Assembly: GCA_902765305.1 (NCBI GenBank)
Contig: CACWZI010000012.1
Coordinates: forward strand, 1 to 37,635
DNA: 37,635 bases
Direction: 5' to 3'
From: an uncultured Eubacteriales bacterium
GTDB taxonomy: Bacteria > Bacillota > Clostridia > Christensenellales > Aristaeellaceae
How positions within the stretch are numbered: the stretch's first letter is position 1; each line of letters begins with the position of its first letter. The position numbers and the translations under genes are program-made. Positions 8,663 to 16,676 of this stretch are shown piece by piece. The notes under the pieces were generated by a model. That model made no database searches, was not told where the DNA came from, and saw nothing but the letters and a program-made list of their open reading frames with translations.

Positions 8663-8709
8663 ATCATAACACAAACGGGGTAGAGACGTCAAGTCATTGC
8701 TTGTATAAT
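8663..8709. promoter_or_regulatory. Divergent sigma-A promoters for yebC and recX
   Basis: For yebC (minus): -35 TTGACG at 8692-8687, 18-bp spacer, -10 TATGAT at 8668-8663. For recX (plus): -35 TAGAGA at 8681-8686, 17-bp spacer, -10 TATAAT at 8704-8709. The two -35 boxes abut back to back, so polymerase binding should be mutually exclusive. Confidence 0.65.
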
Positions 8710-8743
8710 TTGCATAATCAAACCCGTCTGGAGGAAAAAAGCC

Positions 8744-9355
8744 ATGGCCATCGTTACGGATATCCGGGAAAACCGGGGCATGGTAGAGATCATCCTGGAG
8801 GGCTCGGCCTTCGCCCGGATGCGCAAAAGCCACTTTGATAAATGCCCACTGGCCGCAGGCGACGACATCGACGAGGCGGCGTGGCTGGACCGCGTGGCCG
8901 CCGTCCAATTCGCCGACGCCTACGAGGCGGCCCTGTCCAGCCTGGACCGCTCAGCCCGCACGGCCCACGACCTGACCACTGCCCTTCGCCGCAGGGGCAT
9001 CGTCCAGCCTGCCATCGACACCGTGCTGGCGCGGCTGACAGAGAACGGCCTGATCGACGACGCCCGCTACGCCCGGCGCATGGCTGAGCTTCAAGCCTCT
9101 AAGCCCGTGGGACTGTACGCCTTCAAGCGTAAGCTACGCGCCAAGGGCATCAGCGACGACGACGCCCAGGATGCCCTTGCCGCCTTCGACGACGACCAGC
9201 AACGCGCCGCCGCCCTGCAGGCTGCCCAGAAGCTCTGCAAAAAATACGAAGCGCTTCCCGAGAGGGAAGCGCGGGCCAAGCTCTCCCAGGCTCTGGCCAG
9301 GCGAGGCTTCGCCTGGGACGCCATCGAAAGCGCAGTAGAGTCACTCTTTGGATAA
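8744..9355 (+). CDS. recX: Regulatory protein RecX
   Basis: Modulator of RecA filament activity in recombination and SOS repair. The 203-residue product shows the repeated three-helix RecX modules: ALSSLDRSARTAHDLTTALRRRG, then LTENGLIDDARYARRMA with the family-typical LIDD.RYA core, and a C-terminal module AKLSQALARRGFAWDAI. The start at 8744 follows GGAGGA (8731-8736) with suitable spacing. recA is not in the window. It is expressed divergently from yebC. Downstream the DNA runs into a hairpin/heptamer repeat. Confidence 0.9.
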   Translation: MAIVTDIRENRGMVEIILEGSAFARMRKSHFDKCPLAAGDDIDEAAWLDRVAAVQFADAYEAALSSLDRSARTAHDLTTALRRRGIVQPAIDTVLARLTENGLIDDARYARRMAELQASKPVGLYAFKRKLRAKGISDDDAQDALAAFDDDQQRAAALQAAQKLCKKYEALPEREARAKLSQALARRGFAWDAIESAVESLFG

Positions 9356-9365
9356 AACTCGAACG

Positions 9366-9432
9366 GGAATGAGGAATGACAGCCTCCCGGAGGTTCAGTC
9401 ATTCCTCATTTCTCATTCCTAATTCCTCATTC
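9366..9432. repeat. Hairpin plus heptamer repeat (ATTCCTC units)
   Basis: A perfect stem AATGAGGAATGAC (9368-9380) / GTCATTCCTCATT (9398-9410) encloses an inner CCTCC/GGAGG stem. The 3' arm runs into heptamers ATTCCTC 9401-9407, ATTTCTC 9408-9414, ATTCCTA 9415-9421, ATTCCTC 9422-9428 and partial ATTC. The layout matches the terminal repeats, with a different heptamer. The thyX-like stop codon and its last residues (MRN) fall inside the array. Confidence 0.75.
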
Positions 9433-10723
9433 TTTTATACGGTTTTCCACAGCTCATCTTCCCCTCCGGGCAGGGGCCGTAGGCGCAGCTGGGCCCGATG
9501 TGGGTGAATAGCTCCGGTTCCTTCCCGCAAAGCAGCTTCAGCATTTTCCATGCCACGCCTCGAATCTCCCACTGGGCGCGGTTGCAGGTGCGCAGCCGCA
9601 TGAAGTGGGCAAGCTCCCGCAGGTTCATCGCCAGCACCAAATCGATCTCATGGCCGCTGAGGGCGAAGTAGGACAGATCCTGCATGGAGATGCCCATGTC
9701 ACGGGCCTGTCGCGCCGCGCGCGCCTGGGCCTCAAAGGCCGCGCGATACACCGCTTCGGCCTCTGGAATGGCCTTCACCGTCTCCGGCAAAACAAAATCC
9801 CCCTCTGCCATCGCGCGGACCACAGGCGGCACCAGCAGCGAAACCATGCGATGGCGCGTAAAGTGGGTCACGCAGGCGAGGGAAACCCGCTTCACACGGA
9901 AGGTGTAGCGCACCATCTCCAGCTCCCTCGGCCGCGCGTCGGTCAGCAGCGCTATAATATCCCCGTCAAGCCGCCCTGTAAAGGCGCACATCTCCTTCAG
10001 AAAGCCCGCCGCGTCTTCGAAGGCATTCAGCAGTTCGGCGTCCCCTTCCCTGGCGGTTCCCTGGCGGATAGTCTCCGGAAGGGCCATAGGCGCGCACTCG
10101 GGATAGCGGGTGGCTTCCCTCTCGATCACACCGGGGTACAATGCGTCAAACTGTTCCTTCAGCTGGGCGCCCAGTGCCTCGACCTCAGTCATTCCCTTTC
10201 CCCGCCCGTACAGCATCGCGCAGATCAGACCGATCAGCTCCCGGGCGTTCAGGGTCATGAAAAAATTACTGCGCAGGCAGTAGGGCAGCAGGAAGCGGGC
10301 ATCCTCCTTGGGCACGCCCAGCGCCAACAGCCGCTCATAGTCGGCGAACCGCGCCTGCATGGTCTCCCGGTACAGCCTCTCCCGGGCCTCGTCCAGCCCG
10401 TCCGGCACCACGAACCCCGCCCCGGCAAAATCCACATAGCGCCGGGATTTGACGGTGAACGACGCCAAACGGCACTCGATCACAAACTGCTCCACCAGCA
10501 CCGACACGTCGTTGAAGGCGACGGAAAAGGTCTGGTGCTCGATGACCGACTTGTGGCCCGAGGACAATACCTTCCCGATGAGCTTCAGATCGCGCTCGTC
10601 TCCCCTGCTGCCTTCAAACATTTCCATGGCCGTGCCCTGCTGTGTGGAGATGCGGGCCGCAGACGCCGCCACCCGCAACGCCTCACGGTTTTCCACGATG
10701 ATAATGGCCTTGCTCTGATTCAT
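9419..10723 (-). CDS. Tandem ThyX-like FAD-dependent thymidylate synthase family protein
   Basis: A 434-residue protein with two ThyX-like halves. Half 1 (about 1-205) has GHKSVIEHQTFSVAF, then ECR (83-85) where ThyX has RHR, followed by SFTVKSRRYV (88-97) and DARFLLP with MTLNARELIGL. Half 2 (about 265-400) keeps RHR (290-292) but reads MVSLLVPP instead of the serine-rich loop, then ends with the canonical MNLRELAHFMRLRTCNRAQWEIR. The C-terminus adds three cysteines (413, 418, 425; CX4CX6C) that could bind zinc or an Fe-S cluster. ThyX makes dTMP from dUMP using FAD and methylene-THF; whether this tandem form does is not established. The start at 10723 fits the homology, although an upstream ATG exists. 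It lies downstream of the T-box symporter. Confidence 0.78.
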   Translation of the reverse strand: MNQSKAIIIVENREALRVAASAARISTQQGTAMEMFEGSRGDERDLKLIGKVLSSGHKSVIEHQTFSVAFNDVSVLVEQFVIECRLASFTVKSRRYVDFAGAGFVVPDGLDEARERLYRETMQARFADYERLLALGVPKEDARFLLPYCLRSNFFMTLNARELIGLICAMLYGRGKGMTEVEALGAQLKEQFDALYPGVIEREATRYPECAPMALPETIRQGTAREGDAELLNAFEDAAGFLKEMCAFTGRLDGDIIALLTDARPRELEMVRYTFRVKRVSLACVTHFTRHRMVSLLVPPVVRAMAEGDFVLPETVKAIPEAEAVYRAAFEAQARAARQARDMGISMQDLSYFALSGHEIDLVLAMNLRELAHFMRLRTCNRAQWEIRGVAWKMLKLLCGKEPELFTHIGPSCAYGPCPEGKMSCGKPYKRMRN

Positions 10724-10767
10724 ATTGATATCCACCCGTTGCAATATATTGTTATTGAACATTATAC

Positions 10768-10797
10768 CACAGGCAGCGACAATTATCGCTGCCTGTG
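10768..10797. terminator. Hairpin between symporter and thyX-like gene
   Basis: A perfect 12-bp stem (CACAGGCAGCGA/TCGCTGCCTGTG) with a 6-nt loop, 27 bp after the symporter stop on the minus strand. No U-tract follows. A TATAAT at 10766-10761 (minus) right after the stem may be the -10 of the thyX-like gene; its -35 is poor. Confidence 0.5.
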
Positions 10798-10823
10798 CAT
10801 CATTTTACATTGTGAATAATGGT

Positions 10824-12389
10824 TCAATTCTTATCATTGTCTCCCAGAGAATCCCGCACGGTGACGACCACCTTGCGGTCATAGGCGGCAAAGGCGTGCT
10901 CCACCAGCCTGCGATCGGGCTTGGGGGTGACCAGGCTGACCACGGGCACGATCACCAGGCCGGCCAGCATCGCGAATGCGCCGCAGTTGATCGGGGATTG
11001 CAGCCAGGCAGGGAACATGCCCTTGAACAGCATGTTCGCCACCATGATGCCCGCGCCGAAGATCATGCTGCACCAGGCGGATACGCAGGTAGCTTTCTTC
11101 ATATACAGGCCATACATAAACGGCGCCAGGAACGCGCCGGCCAGGGCGCCCCAGGAGATGCCCATCAGCTGGGCGATGAAGTTGACGGTGGTGCTGTACT
11201 GTATGATGGCGATGACCACGGAGATCAGTATGAACACCACGATCAGAACGCGCATGATGAACACCTGTTTCTTCTCGTCCATGTCCTTGATGATGTTCCC
11301 CTTCAGGAAGTCCAGCGTCAGCGTGGAGCTGGAGGCCAGCACCAGGGAAGACAGCGTGGACATCGAAGCGGACAGCACCAGTATCACCACCACGCCGATC
11401 AGCAGCGGCGACAGGGTCTCCAGCATCTTGGGCACGATGGCGTCGTAGCCGCCCACGGGTACGCCGTTCGGCCCGATCTCCATCTGATTGGTGAAGAGCC
11501 TGCCAAAGCCGCCCAGGAAGTAGCAGCCGCCGGCCACGACCACCGCGAAGAAGGTGGAGATGATCGTGCCCTTGGAGATGGCGTTTTCCGACTTGATGGC
11601 ATAGAACTTCTGCACCATCTGGGGCAGGCCCCAGGTGCCCAGGGAGGTCAGGATCACCACGCCCAGCAGGTTGAAGGGATCGGGCCCGAAGAAGGACGCG
11701 AACACACCGGGCACGTCGGATACCTGGGGATCGCTGACCCGGGCCATGTCGGAGATGGCCTGTATGAAGCCGCCGTTGGCCTTCAGCACGGCCGCGATGA
11801 CGGCCACGATGCCAAACAGCATGATGATGCCCTGTACGAAGTCGTTGATGGCCGTGGCCATGTAGCCGCCCGCGATGACGTACACGCCGGTCAGCACCGC
11901 CATCAGTATGATGCACACCGTATAGTCGATGTTGAAAGCCATGCCGAACAGGCGGGACAGGCCGTTGTAAAGCGAGGCGGTGTAGGGGATCAGGAAGATG
12001 AATATGATCGCGGAAGCGCCGATCTTCAGCGCATTGCTGCCATAGCGCTTACCCAGGAATTCGGGCATGGTGGCGCTTGACAGCTGCTGGGTCATGACGC
12101 GGGTGCGGCGGCCCAGTATCACCCAGGCCAGCAGCGAGCCGATGAAGGCGTTGCCCAGGCCGATCCAGGTGGAGGCGATGCCGTAGCGCCAGCCGAACTG
12201 ACCGGCATAGCCCACGAATATGACCGCCGAGAAGTAGGAGGTGCCGTAGGCGAAGGCCGTCAGCCACGGGCCGACGGAGCGTCCGCCCAGCACGAAGCCG
12301 TCGACGTTGGAGGCGTGCTTGCGGCTGTAGAAGCCGACGCCGATCATGATCCCGAAGAATACCACCAGCATGAGAATCTTGATGAACAC
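10824..12389 (-). CDS. Sodium:solute symporter (SSS family), T-box controlled
   Basis: Integral membrane transporter of 521 residues with about 13 hydrophobic segments. SSS-family landmarks: YSRKHASNVDGFVLGGRSVG after TM1 (the usual short loop), FSAVIFVGYAG, and the long conserved stretch TGVYVIAGGYMATAINDFVQG typical of sodium/proline and related symporters. LSASMSTLSSLVLASSS matches the family's sodium-site serine/threonine region. It probably imports an amino acid with sodium, because a T-box riboswitch precedes it and couples expression to one uncharged tRNA. The exact substrate is undetermined: the leader suggests a tRNA with discriminator base A, and Ile (ATT) or Leu (TTA) are the candidate specifier readings. 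The gene is probably transcribed from the promoter at 12755-12727. Confidence 0.9.
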   Translation of the reverse strand: MFIKILMLVVFFGIMIGVGFYSRKHASNVDGFVLGGRSVGPWLTAFAYGTSYFSAVIFVGYAGQFGWRYGIASTWIGLGNAFIGSLLAWVILGRRTRVMTQQLSSATMPEFLGKRYGSNALKIGASAIIFIFLIPYTASLYNGLSRLFGMAFNIDYTVCIILMAVLTGVYVIAGGYMATAINDFVQGIIMLFGIVAVIAAVLKANGGFIQAISDMARVSDPQVSDVPGVFASFFGPDPFNLLGVVILTSLGTWGLPQMVQKFYAIKSENAISKGTIISTFFAVVVAGGCYFLGGFGRLFTNQMEIGPNGVPVGGYDAIVPKMLETLSPLLIGVVVILVLSASMSTLSSLVLASSSTLTLDFLKGNIIKDMDEKKQVFIMRVLIVVFILISVVIAIIQYSTTVNFIAQLMGISWGALAGAFLAPFMYGLYMKKATCVSAWCSMIFGAGIMVANMLFKGMFPAWLQSPINCGAFAMLAGLVIVPVVSLVTPKPDRRLVEHAFAAYDRKVVVTVRDSLGDNDKN

Positions 12390-12430
12390 AGTGGGTCTCT
12401 CCCTTCAACATTTGTGCCGCAGGGGGCATG

Positions 12431-12720
12431 GAAAAACGCCCTCTGCCTGGTTGCAGAGGGCGGATGATCCGCGGTACCACCTCTATTCGGCGCCTCCTCG
12501 CGAAGGACGCCCTCGTCGGGTGCGGGCGATGGCCCATACCCTATCGCTGTAACGGGCGAACCCGTCGCCACCTACTCGCTAGTCCCTTGGAACCTTTCTT
12601 TCAGTGCGCGGCTATCGGGAGGTAATTCGGTGAAACGCCGTATACCGCCTCGCACCCACCGGCGGCTCTCTGGATACGTCAGCCCGTTCACCTACTGATT
12701 CCCGGTCATTGCCTTTTTCG
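12431..12720 (-). promoter_or_regulatory. T-box riboswitch (tRNA-sensing leader) upstream of the symporter
   Basis: The minus-strand leader has all T-box parts. In Stem I, AGTA (12696-12693) lies opposite GAA (12628-12626), flanked by a GGTGAA/TTCACC upper stem and a GGGA/TCCC base; the distal AGAGAG and GGTGGGTGCGAGG segments are also present. The antiterminator at 12484-12455 pairs AGAGG/CCTCT and GCGG/CCGC around the bulge TGGTACC. The competing terminator at 12461-12438 (GCAGAGGGC/GCCCTCTGC) is followed by five U. The bulge TGGT would pair with ACCA, implying discriminator base A. The specifier loop reads GAATTACC, so ATT (Ile, followed by A) or TTA (Leu) are the likeliest codons; the register is uncertain. 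Confidence 0.93.
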
Positions 12721-12726
12721 TGATAT

Positions 12727-12755
12727 AGTTTACCACTTTATCAGAATGCTGTCAA
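12727..12755 (-). promoter_or_regulatory. Sigma-A promoter of the T-box transcript
   Basis: On the minus strand, -35 TTGACA (12755-12750), 17-bp spacer, -10 TAAACT (12732-12727). This predicts transcription starting near 12720, at the beginning of Stem I. Confidence 0.7.
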
Positions 12756-12788
12756 GCATCCATTTTTTGTTTTACAGCATGTTTACCT

Positions 12789-13580
12789 TTATTGCTTCAG
12801 GGCGAATTCGATCAGCATGATGCCGATCAAGTGGGCCGGATAGAACAGATAATACACCCACTTGTTGATCCTGAGCTTTGACCAGGTGGGAATATAAACC
12901 AGCGGCAGCGCCAGTATGGCGAACATCTGTATGCCGAAGCTGGCCCCGAACATGTGGTATGAAGCGCCCTGGGAACCCCACCAGAGCATATAGGCGGACA
13001 TCACGGGCAGCGACACCCACCAGTGACTGATGGTCAGGTAAAACAGCGCGATCAGCGCCACACCGCGCCAGCCGTAGTTGACGGCGTTCTGGGCCTTCCA
13101 TACCAACAGCGCCACGGACAGCGCGCAGACATATTGCCCCTCCCGCAGCGACCAGATCAACATCAGCCCCAACGCCAGCGTGAGCATGATATTGGGCACG
13201 GCCCAGCTCTGCACGTAGAAGTTCATCACCGCGCCCAATGGATTATCCGCAAACCGCACGGCATACATTGCGGGCACTGTATGCGCCAGGGCCACGGCAT
13301 AGAAGGGCTGGGAGATCAGCCCCATCAGCAATATACGGCTCAGATATTTCAGCTTGTTTTTCGAGTAGACGCCACCCACGGCAATGCAGTAGGCGTACAG
13401 CGGAAAGGCGAGCCGCCCGATGATGCGCATGATCCGGTACTGGGGAAAGAACATCTTTCCCGTATGGTCGATCAGCATGCTGATCATCGCCACCAGCTTC
13501 AACAGGTTGGTGTCGCGGTTCAGCCCGACCTCCTTGGGCGCTAAGAGACCCGCGAGCGCCTTTGTCTTTTTTGCAGCCAT
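12789..13580 (-). CDS. TraX family membrane protein
   Basis: A 263-residue polytopic membrane protein with about 8 hydrophobic segments. The N-terminal core LLKLVAMISMLIDHTGKMFFP, followed by MRIIGRLAFPLYAYCIAVGG, is the TraX signature (LK.IA...M..DH.G and RI.GR.AFP.FA). The C-terminal region ending YYLFYPAHLIGI is also typical. In F plasmid biology TraX N-acetylates pilin; chromosomal Clostridia homologues have no demonstrated substrate and no pilin gene is nearby, so transfer of an acyl group to a surface component is only inferred. It is downstream of the PhoR-like kinase, separated by a GC-rich hairpin. Confidence 0.85.
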   Translation of the reverse strand: MAAKKTKALAGLLAPKEVGLNRDTNLLKLVAMISMLIDHTGKMFFPQYRIMRIIGRLAFPLYAYCIAVGGVYSKNKLKYLSRILLMGLISQPFYAVALAHTVPAMYAVRFADNPLGAVMNFYVQSWAVPNIMLTLALGLMLIWSLREGQYVCALSVALLVWKAQNAVNYGWRGVALIALFYLTISHWWVSLPVMSAYMLWWGSQGASYHMFGASFGIQMFAILALPLVYIPTWSKLRINKWVYYLFYPAHLIGIMLIEFALKQ

Positions 13581-13612
13581 CCGGCTACCTCCGTCAATGC
13601 AATGATGTCAAC

Positions 13613-13632
13613 GGGCGGCCCGAAGGCCGCCC
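13613..13632. terminator. GC-rich hairpin after the phoR-like gene
   Basis: GGGCGGCC (13613-13620) pairs with GGCCGCCC (13625-13632); on the minus strand the loop is TTCG, a very stable tetraloop. It starts 10 bases after the kinase stop. There is no U-tract, so termination may be partial or the hairpin may protect the mRNA end. Confidence 0.5.
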
Positions 13633-13641
13633 GCTCGTGTA

Positions 13642-15402
13642 TTACGACATCCCGTCGAATATGGTGTCCTGATCTGAATTGTCCTTTGGCGCGAGGGGCA
13701 GCGTTACCAGAAACTCGGTACCCTCCCCCAGCTTGGAATGAACCTCGATCTCGCCGTCCATCGATCGCACGATATGCTTGACGATGGCCAACCCAAGACC
13801 CGTGCCGCCCATCTGGCGGGAACGCCCCTTGTCCACGCGATAGAAGCGCTCGAACAGCCGGGGCAGGTTTTCCTCGGCGATGCCGATGCCCGTATCGGAG
13901 ATGGTGACGTTGGCCTCCTTGTCGTTTGCGAACACCTGCACCGTCACGGAGCCGCCGGGCTCGTTGTACTTGATGGCGTTCTCCGTCAGGTTGATCAGCA
14001 GCTGCTCTACCCGATCGGGGTTGCCCATGATGTACACCGGCGCGTTCCCCGTGGTACAGTTCACGGTGATCTGCTTTTCCTGGGCGTGGATCGACAGCAT
14101 GTCGCACACATCCTGGGCCTTCTTGTCCAGGCGAATGCGCTCTATGGCCACCTCGTCGTCGCCGGATTCCAGCTTGCTGATGGACAGTATGTCGTTGATC
14201 AGCCGGGTCAGGCGCTCGGTCTCCATCATGATGATGTTCAGGAACTTGTGGGCCATCTCCGGATTGTCGATGGCGCCGGCCTGTAACGTCTCCACGAAGC
14301 CCCGGATCGACGTCAGCGGCGTCTTCAATTCGTGAGAAACGTTGGCGGCGAAGTCCGTGCGCACCTGCTCCAGTCTGCGCAGCTCGGTGATATCCTCGAC
14401 GATGGCGAGCGCGCCGACCACCTGCTCCTCCCGGCGCATCGGCGAGACGTACAGCCGCAGGGGACGGTGACCGCGACCGACGGCGGTTCGGGCCGCCACC
14501 TCGTTGGTATAAACGCCCTCCTGGCGCATGGCCTCGGTGAAAACCTCGTCCAGCTTGACGTCGCGGGAGACCTCGTTGATGTTCTTGTACTCCGGATTGC
14601 CCACGATGCCCAACAGCTTTTTCGCCACCGGCGTAATGTAAATGACGTTCAGGTTCTGGTCCACGGCAACGATGCCGTTCTGCATCTGCGACATCACAGA
14701 ACTGAGCACGTGGTTTCGGTTTTTCTGCTTGAATATGCGATCCTGTATCCTGGTGATGATGGCATTATACTCCGCAGCATTGGGGTCTTCCTGCCGAAAG
14801 CCTTCCACCCGGGCGTCGAAGTTGCCGTCAGAGAAGCGATCCAGCGCCGACATGACCTGCTTGACCATTGTTTCACGCTGCATCACATCGAGTATGACGA
14901 TGACGGCCAGGACGATGGTCAGCCCGTAGATGACGGCCAGCAGCACCAGCGCCTTGTTGTTGAGCAGGATCGTCATCGTGTCCGACATCGGCCTCGCGTA
15001 AAGCAGATATTCGCCGTCTTCATAGCGATAGATGACATAAAGCGCCATCTTGCCCTCTGGATTGGGATGACGCTTCAGGACCGCCTCGTTCGTCCTGGCC
15101 ATGGCGATGTCCTCTTCGGTCAGACTGCTGTATCGCTCATCCGAGGCGTACACCACAGACCCGTCCGACGCGAACAGCGCCCGCGCCGCGCCTTCAGTGG
15201 TTTTCAGGGTTTTAAGGGTGTCGGCACGGGTCTGCATGGAGTCAGTCCGGCTGAAATCGCCCGTCAATTGACAGGCGACATACAGGTCATGCTCGATTTC
15301 ATCGTTGGCCCGGTCGGCCAGCCTGGAGCAGTTATAGGTCATCAGCAGCGCAAGGGCAACCAGCGAAACCAGGGTCACAATCAATGTAACCCTTGATTTC
15401 AT
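13642..15402 (-). CDS. PhoR-like sensor histidine kinase
   Basis: Membrane kinase of 586 residues. TM1 is about residues 5-24, an extracytoplasmic sensing domain about 25-150, and TM2 about 152-173, followed by a HAMP linker (about 174-225) and a PAS domain (about 230-345, NGIVAVDQNLNVIYI). The HisKA segment FAANVSHELKTPLTSIRG carries the phosphoacceptor His357. The HATPase_c domain shows NLTENAIKYNEPGG (N box), DTGIGI (G1) and GGTGLGLAIVKHI (G2). This order is that of PhoR-type kinases. It overlaps the response regulator stop by four bases. The signal is not proven; phosphate is suggested by architecture only, as no pst or phoU genes are in the window. Confidence 0.93.
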   Translation of the reverse strand: MKSRVTLIVTLVSLVALALLMTYNCSRLADRANDEIEHDLYVACQLTGDFSRTDSMQTRADTLKTLKTTEGAARALFASDGSVVYASDERYSSLTEEDIAMARTNEAVLKRHPNPEGKMALYVIYRYEDGEYLLYARPMSDTMTILLNNKALVLLAVIYGLTIVLAVIVILDVMQRETMVKQVMSALDRFSDGNFDARVEGFRQEDPNAAEYNAIITRIQDRIFKQKNRNHVLSSVMSQMQNGIVAVDQNLNVIYITPVAKKLLGIVGNPEYKNINEVSRDVKLDEVFTEAMRQEGVYTNEVAARTAVGRGHRPLRLYVSPMRREEQVVGALAIVEDITELRRLEQVRTDFAANVSHELKTPLTSIRGFVETLQAGAIDNPEMAHKFLNIIMMETERLTRLINDILSISKLESGDDEVAIERIRLDKKAQDVCDMLSIHAQEKQITVNCTTGNAPVYIMGNPDRVEQLLINLTENAIKYNEPGGSVTVQVFANDKEANVTISDTGIGIAEENLPRLFERFYRVDKGRSRQMGGTGLGLAIVKHIVRSMDGEIEVHSKLGEGTEFLVTLPLAPKDNSDQDTIFDGMS

Positions 15403-16100
15403 AGGCGATTCTCCTGTCGATCGTTGAACTTATAGCCAACGCCACGGATCGTCTCGATATAGTGAGCGTCGTCGCCCAGCTTCTGGCGGATATGGCGGAT
15501 GTGCACGTCGACGGTGCGGGTCTCACCGTAGAACTCATAGCCCCAGATGCGGTCCAGCAGGAAATCACGGGTCAGCACCTTGCCGCGGCTGAGCACCAGC
15601 AGCTTCAGCAGCTCGAACTCCTTCAGGGTCAGGGACAGCTTTTCGCCGTTGCGGAAGGCCTCGTAATTGCCCACGTCGATGGTCAATCCGCCCACATGCA
15701 GGATGCCCTCTTCCTCATTCTGCGGCGCGGCGCGGCGCAGCAGCGCCTTCACGCGGGCGATCAGCTCGCGCACGGAGAAGGGCTTTGTGATATAATCGTC
15801 CGCGCCCAGCTCGAGGCCAAGGATCTTGTCCACCTCGTCGCCCTTGGCTGTAAGCATGATGATCGGGATATCCGCAGTCGTAGGCGCACTCTTGAGCCGA
15901 CGGCAAACCTCCATGCCATCGATTCCGGGAAGCATAATATCCAGCAGCACCATTGCCGGACGCTCATGCGCACAAACCACCAGCGCGTCTTCGCCCGTGG
16001 CGGCAGTGACAACCCGGTAGCCGGAAGCCTCGAGATTGAATGATAGTAACTCAAGAATATGGGCTTCATCGTCAACGGCCAGAATCAGTTCGTTTGCCAT
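15399..16100 (-). CDS. PhoB/OmpR-family response regulator
   Basis: Encodes 233 residues. The receiver domain (1-120) has the acidic pocket Asp10/Asp11 and phosphoacceptor Asp54 in VLLDIMLPGIDG, the Thr/Lys switch residues in IIMLTAKG and YITKPFSVREL, then a winged-helix DNA-binding domain (about 132-230) with LTLKEFELLKLLVLSRGKVLTRD and TVDVHIRHIRQKLG. It is the partner of the coupled PhoR-like kinase. The 30-bp gap after nrdR contains GAGAGG, placing nrdR, the regulator and the kinase in one probable transcript. Confidence 0.94.
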   Translation of the reverse strand: MANELILAVDDEAHILELLSFNLEASGYRVVTAATGEDALVVCAHERPAMVLLDIMLPGIDGMEVCRRLKSAPTTADIPIIMLTAKGDEVDKILGLELGADDYITKPFSVRELIARVKALLRRAAPQNEEEGILHVGGLTIDVGNYEAFRNGEKLSLTLKEFELLKLLVLSRGKVLTRDFLLDRIWGYEFYGETRTVDVHIRHIRQKLGDDAHYIETIRGVGYKFNDRQENRL

Positions 16101-16130
16101 GTGCGTATCCTCTCTTTTATTTGTATTTGG

Positions 16131-16619
16131 TTATCTGACGGCCTCGCCGTCAGCAGCACCCGCGTCAAAATCAGCCAGCAGCCGGTTCAGCTCGTCACGG
16201 AAGGACTGGATATCCCTGAACTGTCGATACACCGATGCAAAGCGCACATAGGCCACCTCGTCCAGTCGCTTCAGGCCGTCCATCACCAACTCGCCAACCA
16301 TCTTGCTCGTGATCTCCGAATCCGGCTGGTTGTTCAGCTTGCGTTCGATATCCCGCACCAGGGCGTCGATTTCCCCAAGCGACACCGGACGCTTCTCGCA
16401 GGACTTCACAATGCCGGACCGCAGCTTTTCCACATCGAAGGCCTCCCGCGTCTGATCCTTCTTGATGATCATCAGCGGAACCAGCTCGATGCGCTCATAG
16501 GTGGTGAAGCGCCGCCCGCACTTTTCGCACTCCCGGCGCCTGCGGATGGAAGTGCCGTCCTCGTTCTGGCGGGAATCCACCACGCGGCTTTGGGTGCAGC
16601 CGCACCAGGCACATTTCAT
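16131..16619 (-). CDS. nrdR: Transcriptional repressor NrdR
   Basis: A 162-residue regulator of ribonucleotide reductase genes. An N-terminal zinc ribbon uses Cys3, Cys6, Cys31 and Cys34 and includes the DNA-contacting basic run IRRRREC. The ATP-cone domain (about 49-139) senses ATP/dATP, shown by LMIIKKDQTREAFDVEKL and the VGELVMDGLKRLDEVAYVRFASVYRQF motif. The length is typical. No nrd structural gene or clear NrdR box pair is in the window. It lies between ctpA and the two-component genes on the same strand, with a 169-bp palindromic element just upstream that may affect its mRNA. Confidence 0.95.
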   Translation of the reverse strand: MKCAWCGCTQSRVVDSRQNEDGTSIRRRRECEKCGRRFTTYERIELVPLMIIKKDQTREAFDVEKLRSGIVKSCEKRPVSLGEIDALVRDIERKLNNQPDSEITSKMVGELVMDGLKRLDEVAYVRFASVYRQFRDIQSFRDELNRLLADFDAGAADGEAVR

Positions 16620-16676
16620 CCATTCATCACCTCTTTATTATTATACACAAAACGTGACCCAAAGTCCAGCCCTTTT

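Noticed and set aside
9401-9432. CRISPR array
   Set aside because: The units are 7 bp with no spacers and there are no cas genes.
10725-12080. 451-codon plus-strand frame opposite the symporter
   Set aside because: His/Gln/Gly-rich shadow of a membrane protein gene, without homology or a ribosome-binding site.
12601-12640. Thr (ACC) or Phe (TTC) as the T-box specifier
   Set aside because: TTCACC pairs perfectly with GGTGAA to form the upper stem, placing these triplets outside the specifier loop; the TGGT bulge also disfavours tRNA-Thr with discriminator U.
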